A stretch of DNA of 64,000 bases from Sparassis latifolia (GCA_018466975.1 CM031562.1:1426001-1490000); one strand, 5' to 3'; positions 33,920 to 48,704 are shown, numbered from the stretch's first letter. Notes: a model not told the origin generated them from the sequence alone. Program-made: numbers and translations.

Positions 33920-36103
33920 CTATGTCCTCCAGGCTGCTCGACCGCGAACGACCAATCCACCGTCGTGCGCGCCCACCATCCACCCGTCTTCCACGAGGGC
34001 GCTCTTGACAGCGGGACCGAGCACCCCGACCCCGTTCGCAGAGTGCTTGCCGCGGCCGGTGATGATCCTGAGCGGTTTAGCTGTGCGCAAGACAAGGCAG
34101 TTCAGCACGCAGATGACGACAACACTGAACGATCAAGACCTACCAGCAGATGCGCCTTCTTGGTTGAGAATATCTTTTACGACTCGGACAGCCTCCGTGG
34201 TGGTAGTACCGTGCAGATCGACAGTGTCTCGGTTGGCCGACGTCATTCTGCTCCAAGAGTGAGTGCGTGCGATGTGTTCGTAAGTTATATGAGACACACC
34301 GTTTGGCCTGCACCATCTCACGCACAGCGTCCATTTGCTCTTCCCGGGCCTCCTGCTGCAGTTTACGAGCCTGATTGTCACGCCGATCGGAAGTTTCAAT
34401 AAACAACTTCGATCCGATGTCCACCTAGACTGACTACTCACTCTCTCCGCAAAAAATAATGCGACCTCTCCACCGTGCGTCCTCGCGTTTCCCCTCTGCC
34501 AAGCCATTCCTGCTTGCCTCAGCGCCTCCCTCCTTCTCTCCATAAGGTCCATTGCACGGCCTCTATGCCTCGCCATTGAGCCCCGCAATTCACCGACATC
34601 ACCCTTGCCACCCTTCCCGACGCCGTTGCCACCGCCGCGTACTTTGCGCTTGCCAGGAGAGGGAGCATATGCAGGAATAAAGCTCACAAGTGGATGAGGT
34701 TCGTGCGAGGTCGGCGTACGCTGGGGGACGGTCTTCCAAGTATTAGCAGGCGGAGTATAATGTGAAAAGCGAGAAGAAGACGGGGGAGACGGTGGTGCCT
34801 GGACCGGGGGAGGACCTGTGGGCAACTTCGGAGTGCCTCTCGGTGGGTGTATAAGGGAGGACGAAGAGGAGGAACTGGGTGGTGGTACAGGTGCATGGTG
34901 TACTCCCCATGTCATTTCACCGGAAACGGAGTCGGACTCCAGATCACGGAGAAGCCAGACGAGATCGATTGCGGGGTCAGGTTGTCCGTGCGTGGCACGA
35001 AGTGCAAGCTCTACATCGAATGCGAGCTGACTGCGTTCCTCTGCATTCAGTGTGGCATAGATCGGCGAGGCACTTAGAAGCCCCAGCATGCTAAAGAGAT
35101 GGGAGGTATTCTCAGACGAGAGCTCTACCAGGGATCTGGGGTTCGATGGAGCGGAGGACATGGAGAGCAGAGCGGCGCGGAGTGCTTTGGCAGGGGTCGG
35201 GTGCTCTGGAGCATGAAAGATAGACTGGAAATAAGACGCAGAATACTCTGGGAGCAATGTAGAGAGATAGGATGCGACGGACGAGACTTGTGTCCATGGA
35301 TCAGCACCAGCTATTCGCACTTCGGAAGGAGTGGCACGGGTATGCTGCTTCTGTCGTATGTCGATGATAGTAAAGGTAGTACCACGTTTATTTCCCTTCT
35401 TCTTCGGAGTCCAGGGTGGCACGCGGTCGATTTTCTTTTTCTTTGACTCAACAGTGAGCCACTGCCCATCAAATTCCACAGGCAACTCGTCGTCTTCCAG
35501 GCCGCGCTCCTGTAGGTCGCGCACATACTCATTCGTGAGTAGACCTTCCACGATCGACTCCATGTCCACGTCTTCCGCATCTCCACTGTCAGCTAGAGTA
35601 GACTTGAGTTTGGCGATAGGTATATGGGGGAAAGCAGCTTGTAGGAAACCGATAGGAGAACTGAACGAATGCTGATCAGACACATCCGAGGTAGAACTGG
35701 TGGCGGTATTAGAATTCGAGTTGCGTCCGGAGAAATAGTCGTGCGAGCTGCTGGTTTCGTCAGTGATGGACGTTGGGCATATGCGCACACGCGAGATTCG
35801 TTCGGAGAGAGCATCTTCATCTGACAGTTGTCTTTCTGCCTCGGCGGCGAGATCAGCGAGCACTGCCCTAGCGGCCTGCAGATCATCCTGAGAAAACTCT
35901 CCTGAAAAATTGTCACTATCAGGGAGATAATCAGCAGCGATGGCTGCAATGAGAGATGAATCTAGCGGTGGGCAGAATTCGGTCTTTCATAGATAATTGT
36001 GGTACAATTTGACGGTATTCAGCAAAACAATAACGGCGCGGATGTAAGACCGCACCTGTAAGAGGTCGAGCATAGTAGGCTGTAATCCCATTCTATATGC
36101 CAT
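33920..36103 (-). CDS. DUF1771-Smr domain protein
   Basis: Smr domains are nucleases or nucleic-acid binders; fungal and animal members with DUF1771 (Cue2/N4BP2 type) act in RNA quality control on stalled ribosomes. The start at 36103 (MAYRMGLQPTMLDLLQ) splices to TEFCPPLDSSLIAAIAADYL. A CUE-like helix may be IGFLQAAFPHIPIAKLKSTL with VEGLLTNEYVRDLQ. After a long Ser/Pro-rich middle comes DUF1771 (ARKLQQEAREEQMDAVREMV) and the Smr core DTVDLHGTTTTEAVRVVKDI, then across an intron LRIITGRGKHSANGVGVLGP and VKSALVEDGWMVG, ending at 33920. The key DLHG and TGRGxHS motifs are intact. About 640 residues. Divergent from DED1 by 297 bp. Confidence 0.88.
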
Positions 36104-36400
36104 CTGTGGAGGAAGACGGGAAGGAGGATAGTTATGCAGGTAGCGCGTGCAGGAGATGTTTGCAAGGAACTACATCATAATGCACTGCTGAATGCCGCGG
36201 TAAGGGTGGGATTATATAAGAAATAGCCATAAAAGGAGATGCTTTGTCATTTTTTCATGCTGTGTTTCGTAATGCGGACCCGCAAATTTCTTCAAATCGC
36301 CTTTCAGGTGAACCACCATCATCTCGTTTCTAGCTCAAGGCTTTATAGACGATAACGCATTTCCACATCAAAGTCTCCCATTTTTCGCTTTCCCATTAAT
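36104..36400. promoter_or_regulatory. Divergent promoter between the Smr gene and DED1
   Basis: 297 bp between start codons. Contains T-rich stretches near 36247 and 36381; no unequivocal TATA box. Confidence 0.4.
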
Positions 36401-38541
<2,141 letters not shown>

Positions 38542-39292
38542 ATCCTCCATCTGGCTGATTCAACATGCATTCCCCCTCTATGCTCTATGTCCTCCATGTT
38601 GAACACGAATGTCATCCCTCGACATCGTCGTCATATCGTCCTATGTCCTTGAAAACTTCACAAAATCCCAAAGGCCTCGTCTTTCTCCCTTTCCCGACCC
38701 CTGGACTATGCGCTGCTCTCGTCTCGTTGCATTATCTGCTCATCGTTTATCGTAGGGCCCCACCTAATCTCGCCTTTGTTTCAATAGTCGGGCGTTCACA
38801 TACGCCTCCACTTGCGTGGCAGCATCCCTTTTCTTATAGACGTTGAGGGCCATCCTCACAAGCATGAGCAGACTGGTAGTGTCGGTCTTCGTTTCGCGAT
38901 ACCCTGATTTATTGCGACGCGCAGTCGGACATTCTCTATATCCTAGCATCACGAGACAATCTGTTAGAGCATCGCACATCTTGTAACGTAGTCTAGTCTA
39001 GCATCTTCTACATGGTTTCGTTGTCTATTTGCTGTAATTTGTGGGGCAGTTGTGTGACCAAGTGGACTGTGGTTTCGGATGAAATATCGTGAATCTTGAT
39101 CGCCCGGCAGTGGAGGTGCCTATGGCACCGGCCGAATTAGCGTGTCCTTTCTTGCGTGGCCACAGAGCCACCGCCTCTCTTTTTCCTTCTCATTTCTACT
39201 CATAACTTCAACCATCAAGTTAGCCTTTTGTTCCGATTTTCCTCAGCTTGAATTGAAGACACTAATCTTGCCCCTGTAGTCTACAGCAAGTC
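38542..39292. other. Spacer
   Basis: 751 bases: the DED1 3' region, then the promoter of the next plus-strand gene. No RNA gene or repeat recognised. Confidence 0.4.
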
Positions 39293-41048
39293 ATGTATCG
39301 AGCGCTTTCGCCCATCTTCGACGTCCCCGAATTTCCGCCTTTGAGAAGAGTAAAGCCTCTCCCGAAGCGCAGGCGGACATCGGAAACGCTCCCGCATGAT
39401 GATGCAGAGAACATCGTTCCCTCCGCTCCAACCATGCTCGACTCCTGCACCACTACGGAAGAGCTGATTGCTCATGCGGACGCCCTCACGGCGCAAATGG
39501 CCCTGCAGTCGTACTACATGCCGGTGCTCGGTGGCGTGCAGGACCTCTTCAAAGGCGATACGAACTCGCACACCTCTACACCGCTCAACCTGGGCGGCAT
39601 GTATGGTCTGGGAGACCCGCGAGGCCACGAAGATGACGATTCCGGCGATGGGGATTACATCGATCACCTGCAGCAGCCTGGGAACACGAAGAAGAGGAAG
39701 GTGCCGGCAAACATGTCGGGCTCACTCCACGGGCATGATGAGACGTCGGGCAACGCTGGAGACGACGAGGAACCCACCGACCGGGCCATCCCCACAGGCG
39801 CTCGCTCGGATCGCGACTACGACGTCGTCGGTGGCCAGCCACCGCAATCATCCCCCGGGACATTGGCGCAGAAGAAGGGGAAGATGTCCAAGGCGACGTT
39901 AGCGGGGCTGCAGCACAAAGAGATGCTGAAGAGCCGCAAACGTCAGTTGGCTGCCGTACTTGGAGCGCTGTCGCACGGGGACACGCTCGCCCTCGATCAA
40001 GCGCTTTCGGGTAGTCATCCATTCACCACTGCTGGACTCCTTGGTGACCCCAAGCTTGTGAGGATGCGGCTGTCTCGCCGGAGAGGCCCTCGCCTCGCTC
40101 GAGCATATCGTGCCTTCCATGCTTCGATCCCTTCGCTGCCAGATAACCGCGAGGCCGCTCTACCTTTGTCAGATTTCTCATTTGTATGCCACAGTGCAGG
40201 TGAGTGGCAGGACCTATTTTATCTAAAGAGCCAGTCTGACAGATTTGACCTAATGTATAGCGTCCGACCGTCTCATTGCGACGAAAGAGGAGGTAGCTGT
40301 CCTTCACGCTCGGTTTGAGCAGGAGCTCGCTCGGCAAGCTGCTAAGGCTGCCGAGGCTGCAAAGCAAGCAGCCGCAGCTCTTAATAACGGCCCCTTTGCT
40401 AAACGCAATGATACGTCCAAGCAGGGCCGCGGAAGGGGCGGTGCAGATCCGAACGCTGGTAGTTTGGATCAATCGCCCTCGAGCGGGAAGGATCGAGGCG
40501 GCAAGAAGAAAAAGCGCTCTGCGCTGGCTAATGCTTCGAACCCACATCATCTACGCAACTATGTTCCTTCTCGCCTCCCCAGCCAGGGTCAGGCAAACAC
40601 AGCGAAGGCCAGTGTCAATAACCAGAATCTCGTCAGCCCCCTTCCTCTCCGATTTCTTTCCGCAGAGATACCTCCACGGCGGCGCAAGGGCTCCGAGCGG
40701 GTGGTCACACCCGTGTCGACACTGAGCGATCCGGCCGACGAGTGGATATGCCCCTTCTGTGAATATGGCCTATTCTATGGAGATGAGTTGGGGTACCAGC
40801 GTGCGGTAAGGAACCGGAAGAAGATCCTGAGGCGGCGGCGACGTGCCAGAGAGCGTGCTGCAGCCGCAGCCAGTGGAACCGGTCCGGCGATTGCGCCGGG
40901 CAAGAACACGCCTGTGAACGAGGAGGTATACCCTGGGTACGACGTTCCTGCGGGTGGAGATAATACGCCTGTGGCTGGCAAGCAGGCTAGATATAAGGAG
41001 GAGAGGGACCGCGGAGGGCACAGCATGACCGCATCTGCATTGGGATAA
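39293..41048 (+). CDS. Conserved hypothetical protein with a C-terminal CPFC motif, 564 aa
   Basis: Two exons (39293-40199, 40261-41048) join in frame. The start MYRALSPIFDVPEFPPLRRV is followed by ELIAHADALTAQMALQSYYM. The middle has a basic segment (KKGKMSKATLAGLQHKEML, then KSRKRQLAAVLGALSHGDTL) and a helical, Ala-rich region (LHARFEQELARQAAKAAEAA). Near the C-terminus ADEWICPFCEYGLFYGDELG is followed by a strongly basic run RNRKKILRRRRRARERA. Only one CxxC pair is present, so a complete zinc finger is not shown; it could bind metal as a dimer or with other residues. The charge pattern suggests a nuclear protein. I do not recognise the family and give no function. Confidence 0.82.
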
Positions 41049-41908
41049 TCGCCAATCTCTCACGGACATACATGCACGGTAGAGTTTAACATCTGCATAC
41101 CCGTGTACGCATTGGATAATAACAAGCATGGCTTGATTGATGACTCTTTCCTTACCTGCGTTCAAACGTTCACGTTTATGTGGCAGGTTCGCGGACTGGT
41201 GCGAGAAAGCTTGAAAGCTAATGATTAAATGAATTTCAGTTGATGGGTTTGCGTGATGCATGCCACAGATCATAAGTTACCACTCATGCCAGCCATGATC
41301 ACATGATGCGGACAATGGGGATGACAGCTTCTCCGATTCTCTGTGTTCGAACCCTGTTTGAACCCAGAAAGAACGGCATACAACACAGCGAGTAACTGGA
41401 GCAGCAAGAGCTCACCGACATTACATCTGGACAAAGTGACCGGTAAAGGTTGGGAGCGCAGTGCGTGCGCGAGATCTAGAGATTACAAAGGTAGCACTGG
41501 CAGGTGCGGCCTCGGTGGTGGGCGCTAACGAGTATTCCGGCGGTAGCTCAATTGGCGACAGTGTGAATTTGGAACGGCCACCGACGAGCAACTGGCAACG
41601 CAGGACTTGGAACACGCGTTCGTTCGGGCGAGGAGACGAGCAGAAAACTGCTGAGTGCACGTAAGTACCTGATTTCCTTACCGTGCGCTCGCCTCGTCAG
41701 ATCTGCCGATCGGGGTTGGCGTCGCTCGCTGCTTGATGCACAATCAGCAGCATCCTTCGCGTCCCCCTGTGCTGCCTCACTTTGTCTTGCACTCGACGTT
41801 GGCATTTTCTCTCTTCATGCTCCTCTTCTTTTTCTTCTAGCGTCTTCCCAGCTGCCGTTCCTTTCACCAACTTTCGATAAATGCCGTTCTCCTCCATCTG
41901 TCCCTCTC
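41049..41908. other. Spacer, probable 5' leader of the GATA-factor gene
   Basis: 860 bases. A good splice donor (GTAAGTACC, near 41660) followed by a CAG acceptor near 41700 suggests a short intron in the 5' untranslated region of the next gene. No tRNA or other gene seen. Confidence 0.35.
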
Positions 41909-43450
41909 ATGCCTCCCTTCTACCATTTCGACCGCTCACAGGTCCCCGTTCCTCCCTCCAGTGCTTCTGCCCAACCGAATCCAGTCGTGTCCTACACGTC
42001 CCTTAACAACGCGTTGAACCCAGATACACGGCCAGCCACTAGCGATACCGCGTACCAACCGTCTCCTCAACCAGCCCAGTCTTCCTCGTCCCAAATGGCG
42101 TCCGATAGCCGCTACGCCTATCCTAACTCTCAGGAAGTTTCGCCTTCCTTTAATTACCCCCCCTATGCACAGTACGAGCCTCCACAATTTCAGCAGCAAC
42201 AGAATTCTTCACGGGCCACAGTCCGTTCCGCGTCCTCCCAAGCCCATTCTCCCCACCAACCTTCTCAACCATACAATCCGCCTCCCCCTCCTTCCTACCC
42301 TACGCAGCCGCCATATCCTCCACCACCCTACGGTGTGGCTCCTCAACCGTCAGGGCAATGGACAGGCGAGAGTTGGCCTCACTACCCTCCTCCTCTCCCC
42401 CCGTCCCATGTTCCACCAAGTCAGGAAGCATCTTATGCTGGAGGTGCCCGACCGGAAATGTCGCCGAGTTCATCTAGTGAGCATCGCCCATATCCGGCCG
42501 CAGGCCCCTCGAGACCGGATGTTAGTCGCAACGAAGAGCGACCGGCTCGGGCGCCAGAAGCCGCTCCGCCGCCTAAAGTACGTAAAACCAGGGAGAATGA
42601 TCCTCTGCCTCCGCCCGCTCCTGCCCCCGCACCCGCCTCTGCGCTTCCACCGCCGTCTCCTCTCGGATTGGACTTTTTTAAGGTGACTCGCTCATTGTGC
42701 TCAGACACACATTACTTGGCCTGACACCAGAATCCAATCACGCAAGTTATTAGATTCGTATCGTCTTGTAATGAATACTGCATCAGCATTGATGCAGCAA
42801 GATCCATCACTTACCCGTTCTGCACCCTCGCCCGAGAATATGGACCGAATGCTACAGGCTGCCACATATGGTGTGCAGACCTTGGATACCGCCAGCAAGC
42901 TCTCTCCTCCAGAGCCCCCTCGAGCAAATGACCGCAGTCCAGAAGAGCCTGATGGCCAGGGGCATCAGGTAGGTTTACGTCTCAACGATTCATGCACCCA
43001 CGCTGATTGCGAACAGCCTGCGGCTCTTGAGCAAGCAGAGACTCAACCCGGTACAGAAGGGCAGACATGTTTAGGTTGCGGTGCGACGTCTACCCCAGAA
43101 TGGCGACGAGGCCCTATGGGTCAGTGTATTTCGAGATCTATATGCTTACGGTCTAATATCCTTTTCCTAGGTCCACGTACCCTATGCAATGCATGTGGAC
43201 TAGTCTACGCTAAGCTTGTGGGTGTTTAATTGTTCGCATGTCGTACACAGCCAATTCACACGGACAACAGATTAAGAAGCGCAGCCGAGGTGATCAGGCG
43301 CGTACGCGGGGTACGCTACAAGGGAACTCAGGTATGCAGGGACCCGTCGACGAATCCGCACAAGTATCAAGCAACGAAGGCGGCAGCGACGATGACGATT
43401 CATACGGTTCCCAAGACCGCCGCAGCGAAGGGTACGGTGGGCGAGAGTGA
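41909..43450 (+). CDS. GATA-type zinc-finger transcription factor with WC-2-like finger
   Basis: Exons 41909-42682, 42747-42968, 43017-43119, 43171-43217 and 43271-43450 join to 441 residues. The first 255 residues are Pro/Gln/Ser-rich, typical of an activation region, followed by PPKVRKTREN. The DNA-binding domain near the C-terminus reads CLGCGATSTPEWRRGPMG, then PRTLCNACGLVYAKLIKKR after an intron: C-x2-C-x18-C-x2-C, the 18-residue loop found in fungal white-collar and plant GATA factors. Photoreceptor partner WC-2 has this finger plus a PAS domain; here I see no PAS domain between the Pro-rich region and the finger (LLDSYRLVMNTASALMQQD is too short). The acidic tail ends GYGGRE. Light regulation is therefore only a possibility. 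Confidence 0.88.
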
Positions 43451-44534
43451 TACCGCGCGGAGTCTTCTGTGGAGGTTCGCGGGACTGCTGCTCAGTGCAT
43501 CTTCTGTCTTGCTGTTCATGCTGTTTCTGTTTTTTGGCCATCTTGCTCTGTAAACTTAGGGTCTTAAGTGCGTCGCGCAAAATTCGTGTCTCACTGTCGT
43601 GCAGCGCTCATCGATGTACTTATCCAGGTCTACATAATTGTCAGGGGCTTGCCTAACCAGCTCGTCTATGTTAAAAGCGTCTGCCCCCACGCGCTCAATC
43701 TTTATTGTTCTAGTCGGTCCGATACCCATGATGCTACTACCTACATTCATGTCTTATCGCCTCATGGGCGGATCGGCAGCAGAAGTCCATGACCTCTTAT
43801 TGTTACGATCGCGCAGCCTGCCCGCTGTCGCACCGGCTGCCCTCCGAGTTAAGTGCTGAGCGCTGAGCTTGTGAGACATGGCAGGTGGACAAATGCCAGC
43901 ACGCCATACGCTGGTAGACTGTACGATAAGCACGGCGCGTCCCCGACACGTATCGCAGTAAGTACGTCCATGCGAAGATTTCCCCCCCTAATTGTCTGAT
44001 TGATGGTCGCACCAGGCTGACAGTGCCCTACGGCCAACGTCAGCATTACGAGACGCGTAACCTTTGAGACGAGGTCGGGATACTGGCGGCTTGCATCGCC
44101 GTTAAGCAAGTGGAGGTCTATCTTTCTGCGAAGGGCGAATTCGGTGGAGTTAGGTGGGATATGTGGCTCACAAAGCATCGTGCGCTCCATTGTCCGAGGA
44201 AGGACCTTGCAGCTGCTCTACGTGCGTTAGGTCAGACGATTTACGTGGCAAGTGCTTCGTGGTGCAATTCGCCTTCCAGACGCGTCTTGCGCCACTGTTA
44301 GCTTCCGACCCCTGGCAGATCTGGAGAAGCCTGTCAGGGAGCCACGTGCATGGGAACGCGGATGTTACTACGAATCTCACGTATGAGGATAGTAAGGATT
44401 GCAGTACAATACAAATGTACACAATTAACTGTGGAGGGTATATGACATACGGCCCTGGCGGACGTCCACGAACACATTACACTAAATACTCCTACGTGGT
44501 GAATGATCCAGAGATACAATATCATACAAGGGCT
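43451..44534. other. Spacer, no recognisable gene
   Basis: 1.1 kb between two convergent genes. Short ORFs on both strands (for example 43556-43750, -) have no family resemblance. A fragment of the 7-bp TGAGTGC repeat appears near 43852. Confidence 0.4.
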
Positions 44535-46828
44535 TCATGATCCTTGAATTCCTCCTTGTGCGGCCTTGTTCCCGGCGAGCTGCATCTGCTGCACGTGCGC
44601 CATCTGAGCGGCTTGATTTGGAACAGGTGCACCTCGCCCACTGGCAACACCCATGGGCCAGTAAGGCACCCTGCCTTGCATATGCGGGTAGTTCGCGTAG
44701 AGCTGTGGGTACTGAGCGAGCATTTGCGCCTGTGCAGCCTGCGTCTGCTCCTGGATGGTCATCTGCGCCCCTTGCTGCAGCGCTGTCGCACCGCCAGCCT
44801 GTACACCGCCGCCCGCTATATGATGTTGCATCTGAGGATGCGCCATGGGACGCATGTGCGCAGCGGGGCCGTACTGGCCTTGTAGGGCATAGTTGTACAT
44901 ATGTTGCTGCTGTGCGTGAGTCGCTTGCGCACTTTGTTGCGCGGCGGTAGGCATCGGCGACCGGGCAACCGGGGGCTGGTTTGTGACCAGCGGACTGCTG
45001 CGTTGGGGAGTGCCTTGCTGACTAGCAGCCATAGGACTGCGCGCGACTGGCGTTGCGCTCTGCAGGCGTTGCTGTGCGGCAGCAACCTGTTGCTGCTGGT
45101 GCTGGTAGGTCGAATAGTGGTACATGATTTGAGCGTAAGGGATGGCTTGAGGTTGTGATGGGACTGTCCCTGGTTGTGCGGCCTGTGCAGCCTGTGCAGC
45201 TTTAGATATTTTTAACAACAACAGAGGCACTGGGTACCACACCTTTTTCTTGCCGTAAGGGGCTTGCGCGATGTAGTTGGCTGCGGGTGTGTGAGGCTGA
45301 TAGGCGGCAATGGCTTGCTGAGGCTGTGTCGGAGCTGCATGTTGCTGGGGTTGTACAGGCTGTACATGCTGATTCGTTTGGGTCGGCAATTGTTGCAACC
45401 TCGAAGGTGGTCGGGTCTCCACTCCGGTAGAACTACGTCCGGGAGTTGAGGGGGTTGCTGGATGAGGAGACTGTGATGGCGGCGGCGGAGTTCGTATATG
45501 AGCTTGGAAGTGGGCTGGATATGTTTGTAAATGTGGTGGTATAGGTAGTGGAACTGAAGTTGTTCCAGGTGTTGCCGAGGTCCTCGTCACACGAGGCGAT
45601 GGTGCTGCTTCCGTTTTCTTCGCCTTCTTCTTTGCTTCTACGTTTACAGGTGGAGTAGTGACCGTGGGAGCGGGAGTGGAAGCAGATACCGGTGTTGTAT
45701 GTGAGAAAGCTGCTGAACCTGGTGCGAGCGAAGGCGCCGGGGTAGGTGTCGGGGTCGGCATAGGTGCGGGAGCAGGCGTCGGTACAGCTGTTGGCACCTG
45801 GCTTGGCGCTACGACCATTTGCACGGGCACTCCTGGTGCTTGCACCGGAACCCCCTGTACTTGTACAGGGGCACCTGGTACCTGCACGGGCATTGTAGGA
45901 ATAGTGGCAGGATGCGGAGGGGCTGCTGCCGGTATCTGCCTTGCCATGTTCGTGCGCCGTATGGCATCCAATATGCCATAACTGACATGCAAGGTGAGGT
46001 TTGAGCGTTGTCTGTAATGACAATCACTCACTTTGGAACACCATTGCCAGTTCGAGGGTTCATGTATTGCATCAGTTTTTCCCGACGTGCCTTCCCGCTC
46101 GGGTCTTCTTCCAGCTCTGCAGCACCGGCCTTCCGCTTCAAGGACAGCGGAGGGGTAGGTATTGATGTCCTCAGGATATTATTTGCTACACGGGCTAAGT
46201 GAGGATCAGGATCGAGACATAGGGGCGGCGATGTTGCCAGCTACGACCAATATGTGAGCTCGTTGTAATGGATGCCTAGTGAAAAACGACGCACCAAGAG
46301 ACGAGCTTCAACTTCCAATGCATCATAGCCTGTCCATGTATTGCCCGTCTTCTGGTTCAGAAGACAGATATCTGCCCAGAGAGTTTCTCCGTTCGGACTG
46401 AGGACCACCCGTGTCTTAACGGGCTCCTTGATGATCTTTATCTGAGGCCCTTGTTGGGGAACGAAAATCATGAAGTTCCACGATCATGCATCCTAAAGAC
46501 ACATTCAGCGTTTTCGAACGAAAGAAGGAAAGTGACAGGGCAAACCATCGTAGAAGGGAAGTCCGACAGAGTCGAAAAGCTCCAAGAAATCCACAGGTAT
46601 GCGCTGCGCCCGAATGTCATCTAACAAAGGCTATCGACGCAGTACCTTCAGAATGGTCACTCTGCCAAGTTCAACAAGTGGTCTGACCGCGAGTTGGTGG
46701 TTGTATGTGAACTTGTTCTCGTTCACATACCAATGTTGGCGTTCCAGCTTCACTATGAAGGAAGGCGGAGACGATTTGTATGTTTCGAGTAGCCGCTCCA
46801 CTTCACGAGTAATGTTATAGGACACCAT
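44535..46828 (-). CDS. SPT20: SAGA complex subunit Spt20, with apparent 1-bp frameshift
   Basis: Spt20 holds the SAGA coactivator together in the nucleus. The start MVSYNITREVERLLETYKSS at 46828 leads into PPSFIVKLERQHWYVNENKF, PLLDDIRAQRIPVDFLELFD, SVGLPFYDGCMIVELHDFR, then ETLWADICLLNQKTGNTWTG, DALEVEARLL, LATSPPLCLDPDPHLARVAN, LKRKAGAAELEED and YGILDAIRRTNMARQIP: the Spt20 domain in order. The C-terminal 430 residues are Gln/Pro/Ala-rich. Between VELHDFRS and QQGPQIK the frame must slip by one base at a CCCC run (46456-46459). A 40-nt intron (GTGGAA to CTCAG) would also restore the frame but would remove the conserved VELHDFR, so an indel, probably an assembly error, is preferred. Divergent from HGH1, 178 bp apart. 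Confidence 0.88.
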
Positions 46829-47006
46829 TTTTCTCGGTACATGGAACGACAGCTAGTGCTTGCAGAATGTTACGGTGGGAGCAGCGTAAGCAGTGCCACC
46901 TTCCAGTCGCGCCAGTCACGTTCACGCGCTTGCATTACGTAAGACGATCAGTAGATAATTCGCCCGGCATGGAAATTGTGGAACACTGCAAGAACGAGTC
47001 ATTCGT
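46829..47006. promoter_or_regulatory. Divergent promoter between SPT20 and HGH1
   Basis: 178 bp between the two start codons, the shortest divergent interval joining two well-supported genes here apart from 23334/23505. No TATA box. Confidence 0.4.
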
Positions 47007-48704
47007 ATGTCGGAAGACCAACTCAAAGAGGTGAGTGACCTAGCGAGGATGACAATGAAATATAGCTGCTGAAATTTACTCTCAGCTTATCCCATTCCTC
47101 CATGATAAAACCCACAAGTTCGCCAAATTGCTCTATCCAACCTGCTTGGTCAGACGCCCAAAGGATCCCCTCATCGAGACATATTCCTGTCCGGGTTGCC
47201 AGCAGGGGGCCTACAACGAGCTCAAGACAGCGATGTAGTAAGGGATCTAAAGCTCTTATGTCGCGATCAGCTGGTATCTTCGGTGTCCGACAATCTATAG
47301 CAATACTTTCTTACACCGGTCCAGGCAACTGCTCACGATGCCTTTCGTGCACTCGTGAATCTTTCCGACAATTCGCTACTAGTCGGATCCCTCTCAGAGC
47401 CGTCATTCTTTGGGTTTCTAGTATCTTATATTCTTGTAGGCCGATTTATTTCTCCGCACTGTCGAGTCTTGAAACAACGAAACTACAGAATTTCCAATCC
47501 ACTCTAGCAGACCTTGCCTCAATGCTTCTCTCAAATCTGACGGTATCGGCGGCCACATGTTCAGCACTACTATCTCTCAATGTGTCTATGCTACCCGACC
47601 CAAAATCTCCAATCATGTATTTCCCTGTGCAATCTCGCTGCGGGACGTGTCCAGCTCCTGTACCTTACCCTCCCGGAGAACCTCAAGATGTACTAGCCCT
47701 ACCTTTACTCGTCGACGCATTTGTACAAGGCGCAGTTGCGGCTGAAACCGAAGACGTGGACAAGCGACTGCGCAGAGGTGATCTGCATTTCCTATCCAGT
47801 GTATTCGCAAATTTGAGTATCGTAAGTACTTGCTAAGAATTTTAAATCTTGCACCGCGACATCTTGTCGTTTGTCAGACTACTCCTGGACGAATGTTTTT
47901 CATGACACCCAGACCTGCCGACCCAACCAAGTCTGACGGGAATCACGAGTACCCGTTATCCAAGCTTCTCGTCTTTACAGAACACAAGGATACAATACGA
48001 AGAGGTGGCGTCGCTTCTACCATAAAGTATGTATCATCTCAGGAAAGGAATTATCCGAAGTCTATGCTGAGTTATACCTTCCGTAGAAATTGCGCATTCT
48101 ATGTGCAAGCTCACCATGCTCTGCTATCCCCCGATTCGACTCGTGTAACAATTCCGCCGTCAACATTGGAAGCACTAGGCTTAGACATCCTGCCATATGT
48201 TCTACTTCCTCTGGCCGGTCCTGAAGAGTTTGACCTCGAGGTTCGTGTTGCTCATCCTTAGTAATACCTTTCTGTCGTGCATAATGAATTCTTCCATAAT
48301 CGTCAGGACCAAGAGCTCCTTCCTCCGGCTCTCCAATTCCTTCCTCCAACCAAAAAGCGCGAGCCAGACCCAGTGCTTCGTTTGACACACGTGGAGACTC
48401 TACTACTGCTTTCCACCACGAGATGGGGGCGAGATCATCTCAGGAATAACGGCGTCTACGAGGTCATCCGAGCCCTTCATGAGAACGAGGAAGTGGACGA
48501 GGCGAATAGCATGTCTACTATTGGGGTAAACCTAGGCTGATGTTTAATCAGGTATCGGAGCACGTTGAGCGTCTAGTCAACCTTCTGAAGAGGGATGAAG
48601 GGCCGGATACTGCGCAAAGCGGCCAAATACCAGCCCTGGAGTCAAGTGCAAGGATCAATGAAGTTGATGACGATGATGAAGACAATAGAATCGAGGAGAT
48701 ATAA
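47007..48704 (+). CDS. HGH1: Hgh1 (FAM203) HEAT-like protein, with apparent 1-bp frameshift
   Basis: In yeast Hgh1 is an armadillo-type chaperone that helps fold translation elongation factor eEF2. The start MSEDQLKE at 47007 splices to LIPFLHDK; the frame then must shift by one base at AAAACCC (47107-47113) to reach VRQIALSNLLGQTPKGSPHR. After that all exons join canonically: DVVRDLKLLCRDQL, ATAHDAFRALVNLSDNSLLV, LADLASMLLSNLTVSAATC, RGDLHFLSSVFANLSI, MFFMTPRP, YPLSKLLVFTEHKDTIRRGG, VASTIKNCAFYVQAHHALLS, LPYVLLPLAGPEEFDLE, PTKKREPDPVLRLTHVETLL, TTRWGRDHLRNNGVYEVIRA and HVERLVNLLKRDEGPDTA. The last intron uses donor GTGGAC inside EEVDE. The tail is acidic and ends at 48704. About 385 residues after correction. 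Confidence 0.9.

Noticed and set aside
41330..41370. Possible tRNA gene (GTGTTCGAACCC resembles a B box)
   Set aside because: No A box, acceptor stem or cloverleaf could be drawn around it.
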